The notes beneath the pieces are model-generated. The model saw only the letters and a program-made list of their open reading frames with translations, was not told where the DNA came from and did not search any database. A program made the translations under genes and the position numbers. This document shows positions 1 to 12,882 of a stretch of DNA of 64,000 nucleotides, one piece after another. Each line of letters opens with the position of its first letter. Positions within the stretch are counted from its first letter, which is position 1. This DNA is from Metopolophium dirhodum (taxonomy: Eukaryota > Arthropoda > Insecta > Hemiptera > Aphididae), in NCBI RefSeq assembly GCF_019925205.1, contig NC_083568.1, positions 5,446,237 through 5,510,236 on the forward strand, given 5' to 3'.

Positions 1-1230
1 AAATATACAATTATTTGGGGGATTTACATTATGTTTCACTACTTGAACGAAGACTGTATGATATTTTTAATTAACCACAATTTTTTTTTTTATTTAAATA
101 TTGTTAACTTCGATTCTATTTTATTATTATTTGATTAAGAAATTATTTGTATATATTCGTGTACATCCCATTTTATTATGTAATGATATTAATATGTATA
201 GACGTGTATTGTACAACGTTGAAAATAAATAATTTATTTTTTATTTTGAAAAAAAAAAACACTTGTTATTATTATTTTTTTTTCCATCGACACCACCTAC
301 GCCTACCTATCTACATTTCTTTTTAACGGATAACGCACTGTACAGCGGAACCTCTGTATCTCGGAGGGACAAAAAGAAAAAAAAAATTGACATATCTAAA
401 GTTACCGAGGTAATTAGAAAACATATTGTGAACGGGACTGACGAAAATATTCGACGTACAGAAACTTCGAGATACCGAGGTCCCACTGCAGTATATATAT
501 AATATGTGTAGGTAAAATGCATAGTACATTATATTATTACGTTGTCCTCATACATATTATAATATTATTATTACTATATATATAATTTATTGTGCTGCAG
601 TAAGTATTGTGCACGCGTTTGTGTACCACTTTTTGCAGTGTACGAATCAAATGATATCATCATCGTAGGTACATATATTTACGCTGACCGGGAGAGAGAG
701 AGAGAGAGAGTGACACGGCGAGTCACATGACGTCGTAGGAAAGCGAAACCGTGAATAATACATGAGTTTTTTTTCCCCGGCCCTTTGCAAAGGCCGTCTG
801 TCAGTCATGCAGTCAACAGAATGTGCGTGTTCGGCGGACTAGACGGAATATTATTGTTCTGTCCCGTTTGCCGTTTGTGTGTGTCACGTGATGTATATAC
901 AAATAGATGACGGGGATCTACCCCTGCAGCAGAAAAAAAAGCGTATATAGTACACGTAGGTATACGACGACGGCCTATACGTTGTGCGCGTCCAGAAAGT
1001 GAAAACCGAAAGAGAGGGTCTCAACCCTTTTTTTCTCGCCGACCGCCCGCAGGAAGAGCTCTCCGTCGTTATTGGTGTGCACGACTATAATAATATGATA
1101 TGGTTCGTGTATGTTAAAATAATAATAATAATAATAATAATTACAGTCGTCGGCCGACGGCGAACGGCGGCGCTCGGCCGTTTTTCTCGCAATTTTTCTA
1201 CGTCGCTAAACCGTACAACGCTACAAGTGT

Positions 1231-1240
1231 GCAGGTGAGT
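1231..1240 (+). other. Candidate splice donor (GCAG|GTGAGT)
   Basis: The string GCAG followed by GTGAGT at 1235 is a strong match to the animal 5' splice-site consensus. It lies at the 3' edge of a CpG-richer segment (about 600-1234), which is the arrangement expected for a first, perhaps untranslated, exon. The upstream frame contains an (AAT)n-encoded isoleucine run, so a coding exon is unlikely. Strings this good also occur by chance several times in 64 kb, so this is only a candidate. Confidence 0.2.
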
Positions 1241-3027
1241 ATAATATGATAATAACTTTATAATAACGAAAAGATAAAAAAAAAAAAAAAAAAATAATAA
1301 ATAATATAATAAAACGCTGGCCTCCGCCATCGTGCGATGGCCGCCGCGATGGTTTTCGGTTCTCTTCTGCCGATCGAAACGTTCCGTGTACGGTACGAAT
1401 CGGCTGTACCCATATCGTATAATATGCAAATCGATACGCGTCCCACGCAAAAATCCGGCGCACGTTATAATACCTATCTGCAGACGCGACTTTGAAACGA
1501 TCTTCGCCGGCAATAAGCTCACAAATTTCTAGGCCAACGAGTGCGTCCTGCGAGACGATACCGTGGTATAGGTGCAGTATACCCAAGTACTATTAGGTAT
1601 ATGCGCGTCGATAGTTATTTTTTGCGCACGCCATTATAGTATCATATAAAACAATAATATATTGAAATTTTCAATTTCCAACATAATGATATTACATTAT
1701 ATTATTATGCGTCCGCCGTTCTCTTAGTCTATATTTATTATATTTTACTCTTTTTGTAAATTTTTCACCCGGACAATATTATTTTGACTGGCATTGTAGA
1801 AACTATTATCATTATTATATACAAAAACACCTATTACGATATTGATATCATTTTCAAGAAGACAACGCGAGCGTAAATTATGGCCGCCCCGTGTACGTAT
1901 GGATTCGTTTAGACCATATTTTTATGGCTTTAAAAGTATTTAATATTCGTATTCATTTTTCGTTTCGAGAGGATTTACTTTTGATGAAATACAAATGTAT
2001 ACGAATGTAGTTTAAAATATTATCAAACCCACTTTAAATAGTTTGAAGTAGAAAAGTTCTTTTGAAATCGCAAAAAACAAATTATTGATGAATAAATATT
2101 TAAAAAAAAAATTATAATACAATACGATATCGACGCAATAACATAATAATATTACAACTCGGTAGTTTTTTCACAAATGTTTTTAATATTTTAAATGTGT
2201 ATAACGTATTGTACCTATATATATATATATTATATTTAACTTGTGACTTGTAAGTACTTTGAACAAATCACTGACAAACATATATATATATAATTATATA
2301 TATACAGGTAAATACACGATTATTTCTTTGGAAATACAATAACATATACATTATACATAGGTAGGTAATTACGTTTTTTTATTTTTTTAAATTTAGAAAC
2401 CATCTCTCGCCTCACGACTGATATACGACACATTTTGTTTAATTCATTCGATTCGCCTATGTTTTTTTAATTGTCTGAAACTCTGAAATAGACCCAAAAA
2501 TTGAATTTGAAAGTAGTTTCGAAATTAATCATTTTTTTTTGTACGTTTTCCACGCTAATTTATTACTCTACGGGAGGCCCTGTATCAAATAGAATTGTTA
2601 ATTTACTTTTACTGAATTCCATTAGTATAGGTTGGCCCATACACGAAGATTATACGCGTAACCGTTAAAAATAAAATGAAAATATAAAAATAAAAACAGA
2701 AATAATAAGAATAATAGTGTACGATCTTGGGGAGACAAGTCAATTTACTATACCTACTACACATGTAAAAATAAAATGATAAAAACATATTATAATACAA
2801 CTCTCGATCGGTTCGATCGCACGCAGATCCTACCTTAGCTACCAACCAAGACTAACAGAAACGAGTCGCATTCGCCGACGACCGCACGACAACAAAATAT
2901 CGGGAAAATTACAAGTTCATTATACTTGGTTTTCCTAACTATAATTGCAGTGTTCTGTTGGTTAGATATTATATTATAGTCACGGCGCGTGCTGATAATG
3001 TCGGGTTTTGTTCACTCGTATTATATA

Positions 3028-3036
3028 CAGGTAAGT
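3028..3036 (+). other. Candidate splice donor (CAG|GTAAGT)
   Basis: CAG followed by GTAAGT at 3031 is a full match to the 5' splice-site consensus. The upstream 150 bases carry no convincing coding frame, so if it is used it would end an untranslated exon. Chance occurrence is quite possible. Confidence 0.2.
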
Positions 3037-4653
3037 ATGCGACCGTTAAACTACGTCTTTACGGCGTGTTTTCGGTGTTTTTTTTTTTTTTCGTCTTATC
3101 ATATTATTATGTACACATAATAATAATAATATATTCTAACGGAAGATTGACTGAAGTGGTGTGGTGGACCGATTTCGTGCGTAAAAATGTCACCGCGGGT
3201 CGTCCTACACGCGCGACCCGGTATCGAGTTACTTATTATTAAACTCGTTAGAGACCGTCGTCGGCGGCGGCGGCGTTGATAATACACTCTGCGGCCGGGC
3301 GGCGACCCAGTGCGATTTATGGACGAGTTTTGTGCGTTTAACGAGCTCGTCATGTGCCGGCCATGTGGACATCGTAAAAAAAAAAAAAAAACGTAATTTG
3401 GGTCGGCGGCGAGGGGGAGGGGCGGTGGCGGAGGAGGAGAAAAAAAACCTCACCGAATATACGACGACGTCTCCGAAGACTTATATCTGCGAGACGTTTT
3501 TGGTTTATTATTATTATTATTATTATTATTGTTAATATATTTTTTTATTTTTTTTAAACGCGAAAAATAATAATAATAATGATAATAACGATGACGAAAG
3601 AGCGCGTTGGTTTAGATTTACGACCGACCGCGTTGTTTTCTGCGCAGTCTAATTTGGACGGAGGGACCTTGTTAACGCCGGCGAACATATTTCAAATCCT
3701 CTTCGGCCACCAACCCCCTTGTCCACTCTGCAGACACTCGGGGCTCCGTCTTTTTTATCCGGTTTAGGGTCCAACGTTGAGTTGGTAAAATGTGCATATA
3801 TATTATATACTCTCCCCAAGATTGCATTTGGATTTTGATCTTCTCGTCGTGTATAGTAGTGACTCTTTCATAAATCAAACGCGAGAGACGAAATAAAAAT
3901 TGTGTGTGTGTGTGTGTATTATGTTGGTTTTCGGCCGAAATATTTGTGTTTCGTTTTAAGACCCGCGTGATCATCGGGTCGTGAGAACATCTGCTCGCGC
4001 CGCCACCTCCTCCTCCTCCTCATGCTCTCTATCGTCCTCGCACCGAGTCAGTTTATGCAAAGTGCAGCGACGCCGGTGATTTCGTTGTGTTTAAACGTTT
4101 CTATTGTCGACGATCATATTATACTATATAGGAGGCGAACACGGAGCGCGACGATCGCCGTTATTGGCGTCTGCAGCAGGACCCATACCAGTAACAGGTG
4201 TTCGCCGCGCGCGATGAATGGAGACGTCTAAATAAAGGTAAACAAAATAAAGCAAAGGGAAAAAAAAATAACCGACGAAAAAACCAATAGAATAAAAGGG
4301 TTGTATGAACCGCACGCGGACAAGGGGTAGAAGAAGAAGAAGAAGACGAATATAAGGAGAGAAAGTATATAGAGGAGTATGTATAGAGGTAGAAGGCGTA
4401 GAAACAGGAGGCCGGGGGATCGTTTCGAAATCATTCGGGAAAACTTGCGAGCATAGTTTTCGCAGACGGAAAAGTAGAGGTTGCTTCCCAGGTGGGCCAA
4501 AAGTTTGTCCCGAAGTGCACGCTCGGGGGTCTCCTGCGCCGTCGTGTCTGAACGCGTTTATCGATTCCGAACAATACAACAATAATGGACTGATGGGATT
4601 TTAAACGCCGAGACAATAGTAATATGTGTGTGTGCGTGCACGGGTACACAAAC

Positions 4654-4654
<1 letters not shown>

Positions 4655-4688
<34 letters not shown>
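4655..4688. repeat. (CA)n microsatellite
   Basis: About 17 uninterrupted AC dinucleotides. A short TG-rich stretch just upstream (4625-4639) is complementary to it, so single strands could fold back. Confidence 0.95.
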
Positions 4689-4691
<3 letters not shown>

Positions 4692-5764
4692 TATGCTGTG
4701 TAGCTTACAATATCAGGTAATGTTATCTGGTATTTAAATATCCATCTGAGAAGAAGACGGAAAGAAAAATATAAAGAACCTCTTTAATTTACATAAGAAA
4801 TATAAACGATATGTAAAATATGATCCTGTTGCTTCTGTCCGCCGGGGACCTATGTACACTCTCGGCCGCAACGCTATATTAATATATATTATGTATAAAG
4901 TGGCCGGTCGTTTCGAGTCGTATTGTGTGGACTGCGGAAGACATGTTTTCGAAACAATTGCAGCGTTACATCAAAAGCCGTATATTTTGTCTGTTTATTT
5001 TTTTTAGACGTTCTATTATTTATGAGAAAATAAAAAATAAATATAATGTCAAATCGAGTTCTAAATAAATTATTATAATAGAACAGAAAGAATTTCGAAT
5101 GGATTATAACGCCCGTTATTATAATTTTATAGCACCGACGATGGTATAAACCGCGGCACGATAAAATATACATTTAATCGTCACTATATCACATAATATT
5201 ATATATTTACAGTCACCATAGCCGATATGACACGCACACGACTATAATGTACGTGCGTTATACGTAGTCGCTGATCGTTAATTATTTAAATCGGATCGAA
5301 TCTCAAATTTAAAACACCGCGTCGAATAAAATGGTCTGTTAAAAACACGCGAGTCGATTTTCATATATTTTTTTTTTCGTCGGTCTCTACCCAAAGCGTC
5401 AGTGCGACAGCCGTGCGTGACTTCCGTAATCCGACGGCATTGATACATATACACACTGCATAGACGACCTACATAGACTACCCTTGTACTGAAGACTAGT
5501 CTATATATCATTATATCACACTGCACCGTATGATGTCGTATTATAATATAATAATATATTTTATTATAAAGGCTAATACGGCCATGTTTGTATAATAATG
5601 AATCGCGCGCTGCATGCGAATAATATTACGCGACATGTCGTTGTGGCGTAAAAGCCGTGTTCGGCATTTTCGACGTAATTAAACCGATACGATGATCATA
5701 ATATATAATATTATGCGCGTGTGTTATTGTGCGGTGGCGCACACACGGGTTCTACGGTTGGGGT

Positions 5765-5784
5765 GGGGGGGGGGGGGGGGGGGG
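5765..5784. repeat. G20 homopolymer
   Basis: Twenty consecutive G residues within a wider G-rich stretch (5757-5789). It could form a quadruplex. The exact length of such a run is often unreliable in assemblies. Confidence 0.9.
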
Positions 5785-7969
5785 TCGGGTGTACACCCTC
5801 CCCTCGGATTTTTTTTCGCTAAACAAAAACCGTGAAAATATTTTTTTTAAAGCATATATTATATTATTTTATGTGTATTTGATTTCAATACGACCCCCTC
5901 ACCCCTCCACCCCTTTGGACATTTCTGCAGTGAACGCCGCTGGTATACTGCACATTGTGCGTCGGGGTCGGGATCGCAGTGATCGCGGGAGTTGCCCATA
6001 ACATTACATTAATCCCACGTAATTATTACTGCGAAGGGGTCACGCGTGTATGCCCAGAGCTGGGGATGTTTCGTGGCGTACACGGGAGAAAAAATAAAAC
6101 TTAAGAAAACCGGAAACCCATCGCCACCACGCGAAGACGAACCGCTATTATCATAATATATTATATTATAATATTATGTTTTATTGTATGCTCGCCAACC
6201 TACCGGAATTTAAATCTGAAGCTCTTGGTATATAACATGATATAATATAATATAATACTCGTATAATTCACTTAAAAGTAAGCGAAGGAGGTGGTGGCGG
6301 CGGCGGCGGCGTAGGTCGTTATCGGAATTACGAGTTTGAGTGGAGGGAAAAAAAAAATAAAAAACAATAACCTTTTAACGATTCGGTTTTAATACGACAA
6401 AGAGACGGTTTATAATACATATTATTATACGCTATATAATATAGTCGTCCGGGGCGGTGTCGTTTGGTTCGGTCTTTTGTTCCCGATGTGCTTACAATAT
6501 TATACCGCGTATACCTATAGTATTTGCGAGCGTATCAAACAATATTGTAATCTCGGAAATCCGAAGAGAACTTGATGATCGCCGCAGTCATCAGGTGGTC
6601 GAGGGGACGACCGAATACGGCAGCGTATATAATATCATGCGCGGTGGCGCTTGCAGCGAAACATAATCGAACGTTATATTTTATATTTTTTTTTTTTTTT
6701 TCTTAAGCTTCGGCAACTATGGCCATTAGCTGTAGTGGTTTGTTTGTGGGTTGTTAGTGTTGGTAGGGGAAGGAACACGTATATTTTATATTATTATACG
6801 ATAGGACGCGTATAATACGATACGGTCTGATATGACTTATATTATAATGTTGTCGTGTTATATGCACAGGAGTGCGCATGTCTGCAGACATTTGTGGCAG
6901 GCTGGGCCAAGTCAATATTGATTAAGATACTTGAATTTTAACAATTTTTATAATGTTTCATTCTTTAATTTACCTACTCGTCCATCACCCTGCACTATTG
7001 AAGGCATAACATATTATTGTAGGTAGGTAATCATTCATATAATAAAAACAAATACATTTTTATTTCAAAATTACAAAAAGAAAATATATATTAACCGAAC
7101 ACAGTTTTAAAATTTAAATAAATACAATTTCGCCATCTTTAATGATAATAAAATATGCTATTATGTTATTTTTTTTTTTTATAAGGAACAAGGCCTCGAC
7201 TGCATAGTCATTGGCCGCGATTAATTATTACAAACTGATTAATACATTATAGGTAAATACTTAAAAGTTAAAATTATTTAGATTTTTGGTTACATGGTTT
7301 TATGTAAATTAGTGTCTCTTATAAAACTAAGTGTTCTGTTGATTTTTAGGGGTTCATTGTTGAGAAATACGGAGATTATGCTATTTGTATGGTATAAAAT
7401 ACACGGCAGTTCGTAACTCCATTCTTCTCTAGATTGGAATTAAAGTTTTAAATGTCTCGATCACCCCATCGACATTGATATTTCATGCCAATTCTTGCTC
7501 GATGAACCTAATATAGAGTCAAAAATTATTACTTATTTATTATCACTGAGGAATGAGTACCACCTATCAATAATGTTAGTTTTGACTTTTCAATGTTTTA
7601 TGATTTAAAAAATCATGACTTGTGACGATTGCCGGGTATAATATATAATCGTATAATATACCTTCAGTACTATACAGTGCAGAGCGTTCTCCGCGGTTTA
7701 CGACTCGCACTGTATAATGTCATGTCCATTATTAATATTATTATAATTATATTATTATCACCATGTACATATTATATCGTTATATTAATCGCAGCCGGGT
7801 CGGGATTACAGATCAAACGACCACCGCGTACGATATTTCGGACCTGGCGCCGCAATTAAATCCCTTCCGCTCGGGCGCAAACGTAAATCCGAATATCGCG
7901 TAGAGACTGCGGGTATATGGTATATGGTATACGGTATGCACATTATCACGTGTATTATATAATTTAAAG

Positions 7970-7973
<4 letters not shown>

Positions 7974-8025
<52 letters not shown>
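7974..8025. repeat. (CA)n microsatellite
   Basis: About 26 perfect CA units. The minus-strand Cys-Val frames across it are repeat artefacts. Confidence 0.95.
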
Positions 8026-8026
<1 letters not shown>

Positions 8027-8202
8027 CGGGAGAGGGAGATGACGGTTTATTCGTTTATTTTGTTTTACGACGTCGAGCAATTTTCTAGTCTCGTATAAGC
8101 GTATATTATCATAATAATATTATTACGAGCGTTTAAACACGCGCGTTTTCATTGGACGCGCTGCATAGCCGTGTAGGTGTGTGGAACGGCTCTCGAAAAC
8201 GA

Positions 8203-8208
<6 letters not shown>

Positions 8209-8247
<39 letters not shown>
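8209..8247. repeat. (CA)n microsatellite
   Basis: About 19 CA units, separated from the preceding (CA)n tract by about 185 bp of unique sequence. Confidence 0.95.
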
Positions 8248-8253
<6 letters not shown>

Positions 8254-11182
8254 ATATGTCATATGATAGTGTAGTTATACACGTGTATACATACCGTCTC
8301 AGGACTGCAGAACGAGTCCGTCCTAATGAGACGTTATAGGGTGCTGAAGGGGGTGGTGGGCGGGGTTAGTGGAAACTAGAGAGCATCCACTGGATCTGTG
8401 TGCGTTAATGTAAACTATATAAATACACACGCGAACAATAATGATCGACACATTGGGGTTTTTTTCTTTTTTTAAGTACAACAACATAATATAATCTTTT
8501 GCGCAGAGTGCCTCTGTATAATATGTATAGAGATACCTATATATGTATATATGCAGGAGCGAATCCGCGAGATCTTTCTCGCCTCCAAGCCTAAATAATC
8601 GTCTCGGGCACAATACGATTCTGCAGCAGTTGAACCAAACGACATAGCTTCGTGGATTCCCTAAGTGCACCGCCGCCGATAATAATATAATATTGTCGGG
8701 CGAATTCGGTCGTTCCGTTTTGTTTTTGGCGTTTCAAACGCTATACACAAAACGATATTATTATTAATATTATTACTATTAAACGGACACTCTACATATA
8801 CGTATTATATTCTAATGTTGTATCGAACGCGGTAGTATTATGTATATTATACACATCATATAATTAGGTAATAATATAATATATAAATAATAATTATTGC
8901 ACATTACAATCCTTTGTCCGGTGCCGACGAGCCGTCGCCGCCATCGCATCGGCGCAATAATATTTTAATAGCACTTCTTCCGGTGGCGGCAGCGGCGGCG
9001 GCGATAACGACGTGTTTTATGATAATTAAACAAATTACACGTTAATTAGCCGGACACGGTTTCTTGGGTTACATTGGCCGATAATGCTAATTCCACCTTT
9101 CCCCCCGACCAAACAATAGACGAAAGCAAATATGCCAGATGTTTTTTTAAACACTTTTCTAGACCATGACACTCCGATTGGTCGAATGCACACACTACGC
9201 ACGACGTGTACCCCCCACCCCTATTTTTCCTCTTAAATCCCGACCTGTCAATCGGAAAACGTTACTAAAATTAAAATAAATCCAAAGTCTAAACACAATG
9301 CATCCGTCTAAAACACATCCGTCCGCAGTCGAACCATATTATATAGCCATCATCATGTATACACACTCCTCTCCTGCTCCTCCGCAGCACAACCATAGTA
9401 TATTACGTACGTATATGTATATTGCATTACAAGCTCCGTAATTTGTATTTTTAAGCTCTTTGTACGACGGTAGTATATTTACGATTTTACGACTCTGCCG
9501 CAGCGTTTTACTCGAGTGCAAGCCCATAACAATATATATGTACCTATATAGGTACTGGACTTGCGCGGAGTCATTCTCTGTGCAAAATCTCAACGACAAT
9601 GGAAGCCATTAAACGTAAAAGTTTGCATGGTAAAATGTTCGTTACGAGTACCACCTACCTCCGCGCGTTTGACCTTTTTATTAACGAAATTCCTTTTGTC
9701 TCCGCGGTAAATGTCAATATCCGAATAATTGTATAATATATACGCATATATACCTATATACTTACGGGTTTGGTCCCATTATTCTACACAATGTATGAGG
9801 CGGTTTAAAAGGTTGACCAAAGCTGGATATTAAATTAGACTCCTATATAATATAGTAGGTACTATTATAACTATATAATTGGAATTGTTTTTATTATTTT
9901 CCTTTTAACGGCCAACGAGTTCCACGTAGATAATAACAATTCTGGTTGACTTGCGATATAATATAGGTACTTACCCAATATGAGTAGTATACGTGTTTTG
10001 CGCGATAAGGTTAACACGTGTGTTACAACATCATAAAATATAATATGGTTCAGATACTTTTACGCGATTAAAACACAATGATGTACATTATACTATTATA
10101 GCCCACGCACTAAAGTATTGAAATTGTAAATCAATTTTTTTTTTCAACTCCATTTTCATCTATGCACCCGAAATCGTTTTCCACAAACGGAAGTGGAACA
10201 ACGCGCGGGTGGAAAAACAACGGCGAATTCTTCCGGCCGAAGACACGAGGTCGCAAGGTGGTTACCGGGAAACCAGACCGTGGATACCATCATATACCAC
10301 GTGCATTTAAATGGTAACACGTTTTCACCCGTTTCGCGTGGTCCGGTTTTTATTTTTCTAATATATTATTATATTATATTTATATACATATGTTATGTTA
10401 TAATATGCGATATGCCGGCTCATTTCCGTCTGGCGTTTATCAGTTGTGTGTGCGTTGCGGGCGCATTAAACACATTATATAATATTATGTTGTGTGCAAG
10501 CGGGGCGGGTCGGGCAGCCGGTCCAATTACGCCTGTGGTTCTATAATAATTCGTAAGGGCCGAGAGCAGACGAGTATATGGACGGTAAAAAAAAAAAAAA
10601 AAATAACAAAATTAAAGAATTTCAATTAAAAACCGCGCCTTTTCCACGGTCCGCTGTGCAGAACACCTGGAAATTAATCACACACACACACACACGTGCA
10701 CGCATGTATATTGTATATTTATTATTATTATTATTTTTGTTTTTAACTAAAAATAATATAATTTGTGCGCGTCAAACGCGAGGCCCAGTGCTGCGCAGGT
10801 AAAAATGATTTTATATAAAAGCGATTTTTTTTTTCTTCTTTATTCGCCCGGGCCTATAGGTATTATTCACCATTTTACACGCGCACACACACACTTGCAC
10901 GCGTATCATGTACATATATATATATATGTGTATAGACGGTTGAGGTAACTGTACGCGATCGTCTCTGAGCGTGTGCGTGAGCGAGTGTAGGTAGTTTATG
11001 GGTCGTCGGCGATGGCGGCGACGCATTAGACGACCGGCAGCAGCTGGAACTCTACCTGCTGGACCCCTCGAAACCCACACGGACGCACAACTGCAGACGC
11101 AGACACTAACGCACAAACACACCACTCGGTATGCCACAAGCCCACATTGCATTACGCGTTTTATTATTATTTTTTTTCGACT

Positions 11183-11197
11183 CCCCCCCCCCCCCCA
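11183..11197. repeat. C15 homopolymer
   Basis: Fifteen consecutive C residues next to a T-rich stretch, forming a polypyrimidine block on the plus strand. Confidence 0.85.
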
Positions 11198-12842
11198 ACA
11201 CAACCCCCGCCAACGGACCCGCCGCCGCCGCCACCGCCGTCGGAATATTATTCCCTCCCGTAAAAACGTACACGCGGACACACGAATATTATCAGGATTA
11301 CTATAATATACCGTAGTGCCTATACTATCTTTTTAGCCCCCACCCCCTCACGCGCGTATAGACTTCGTCCGTCGTCGTCGACCCCTCACACCCTCCCGCC
11401 CCTTCCGCCGCCGTGGTGACGATATTTTTTTCCCATCTTCTCTCTTTCTCCCCGGCCGCCGAGTCTATAAGTTGAAGTGCGCCCCGGAAAAGTTTTTAAT
11501 GGTCCCTTTAGTTTCAATTTATGAGTTTCTCTTGTTGTTATTATCACTTCCAGACGTGATGTTTTTCGGGATATTAATATTTTATAACACTACTCGTCGT
11601 ACGATAGCGTAGGAAATTACATTTTCCTCCGGCCGGGTTTACCTCTTTCGTACAAATTTCTATACTTACCTTTTTTTTTTTTTTTACTGTCAAGTGTTAC
11701 ACGAAATGATTCAAGTGTCGAGTTTTAATTTTTTTTTCGGAATCATCAAAGCGAAAAAAAGTTTATGGTTTTATAATTTATATCGAATGGTGCGTGCGGA
11801 CACCTAAGTCCTGGCTATATTTACGTTGTACATGAACGCAGTATATGAATTTTTAAGTCCGTGAAATATTTTGAAAGCAAACAGAACTCTTTAATGCTAT
11901 TCAACTGTTATCGTTCGTGTTTATTTACGGTGAAAAATGACCACTTGAAAATAATATAAACTCGACTGTATATAGTTCAAACCGATAGGTGTAGGTAAAT
12001 AGCGAAACTTCCGGATCCGTACTCCACCGCCCTTATAAAATACAGCATAGGAATATTACAGGAAAAGATATAAACAATAGATAAGATTTTCAAACAAAAA
12101 ACACAAATTTATTTTAATAATTAATAATATACACACATTAATTAATATTTAAACGCATGAAATGTTTGAAATCGGTTCGTGTACAAATAAAGTGTAAGAC
12201 TTTTGCCACCGCGGTGCTAACGACGTGTACCCGTAATAGTATTATAAATTATGTAATAATTTAATACAGTTCGGTGCAGTACATAATATAATACGCGTAT
12301 GGTAGGTACCTACCCAAATGCATGTATGGGACGATATATGTACATATTTTATTATTCAAAAGGGTATAAACAAAGTACCGACTCTTCTAATGTAGATTGA
12401 ATATTATAACATGACAGGTATGTTTTTGAACAAGACGATCTATCACGCATCACGCGCCGCCGAGTTATTAATGTGGATTTTGAAAAATTCTCCATTCCGC
12501 GTTACAACCAGGTGGTTATAGAGAGTGATCCGAGTGGCAGCAATAAACTCGTGAAAATCACCTCGAGCTAAACGTGGGCGACAAAAGGGATTACGATTAT
12601 TATTATTATATATTATATATTACTACGGTTCTTATATATATATATATCGCATACCTATATATTGTATACGTGTGTGTGGTTTAAGGATTTTTTTTTGTTT
12701 TTTGTAATTAATTTCGTAAATTTCAACGATTGTACGTTATAATATTATTACCTATCCGAACTGAAATCGATGTGGAATGTTGTCTTGTAGCATATGGGTA
12801 ATATTTTAATATATACTAATACAAATATTATAATAATTATTC

Positions 12843-12845
<3 letters not shown>

Positions 12846-12880
<35 letters not shown>
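12846..12880. repeat. (GT)n microsatellite
   Basis: About 17 perfect GT units. Confidence 0.95.

Positions 12881-12882
<2 letters not shown>

Larger units (their letters stand above)
1..6660. other. Gene-free AT-rich DNA with microsatellites
   Basis: I see no protein gene here on either strand. Open frames are short and dominated by runs of Ile, Tyr, Phe or Lys encoded by AT-rich repeats. The stretch holds (GA)n at 692-710, (AAT)n at 1116-1141, an A19 run at 1276-1294, (TTA)n at 3505-3530, (TG)n at 3901-3917, (CA)n at 4655-4688, a G20 run at 5765-5784 and a short GGC cluster at 6293-6312. The 600-1240 and 3150-4230 parts are richer in CpG than their surroundings. Two strings match a splice donor well (1235 and 3031), so untranslated exons are possible, but nothing proves transcription. 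Confidence 0.7.

Noticed and set aside
984..1238. 84-codon plus-strand frame before the candidate donor
   Set aside because: Contains an isoleucine run encoded by (AAT)n and no recognisable domain; more likely untranslated or chance.
7806..8024. Minus-strand Cys-Val-rich frames
   Set aside because: They are translations of the (CA)n microsatellite.
10811..11281. 156-codon minus-strand frame
   Set aside because: Made largely of Arg, Val/Cys and Gly runs from GC-rich and CA repeats; no domain seen.
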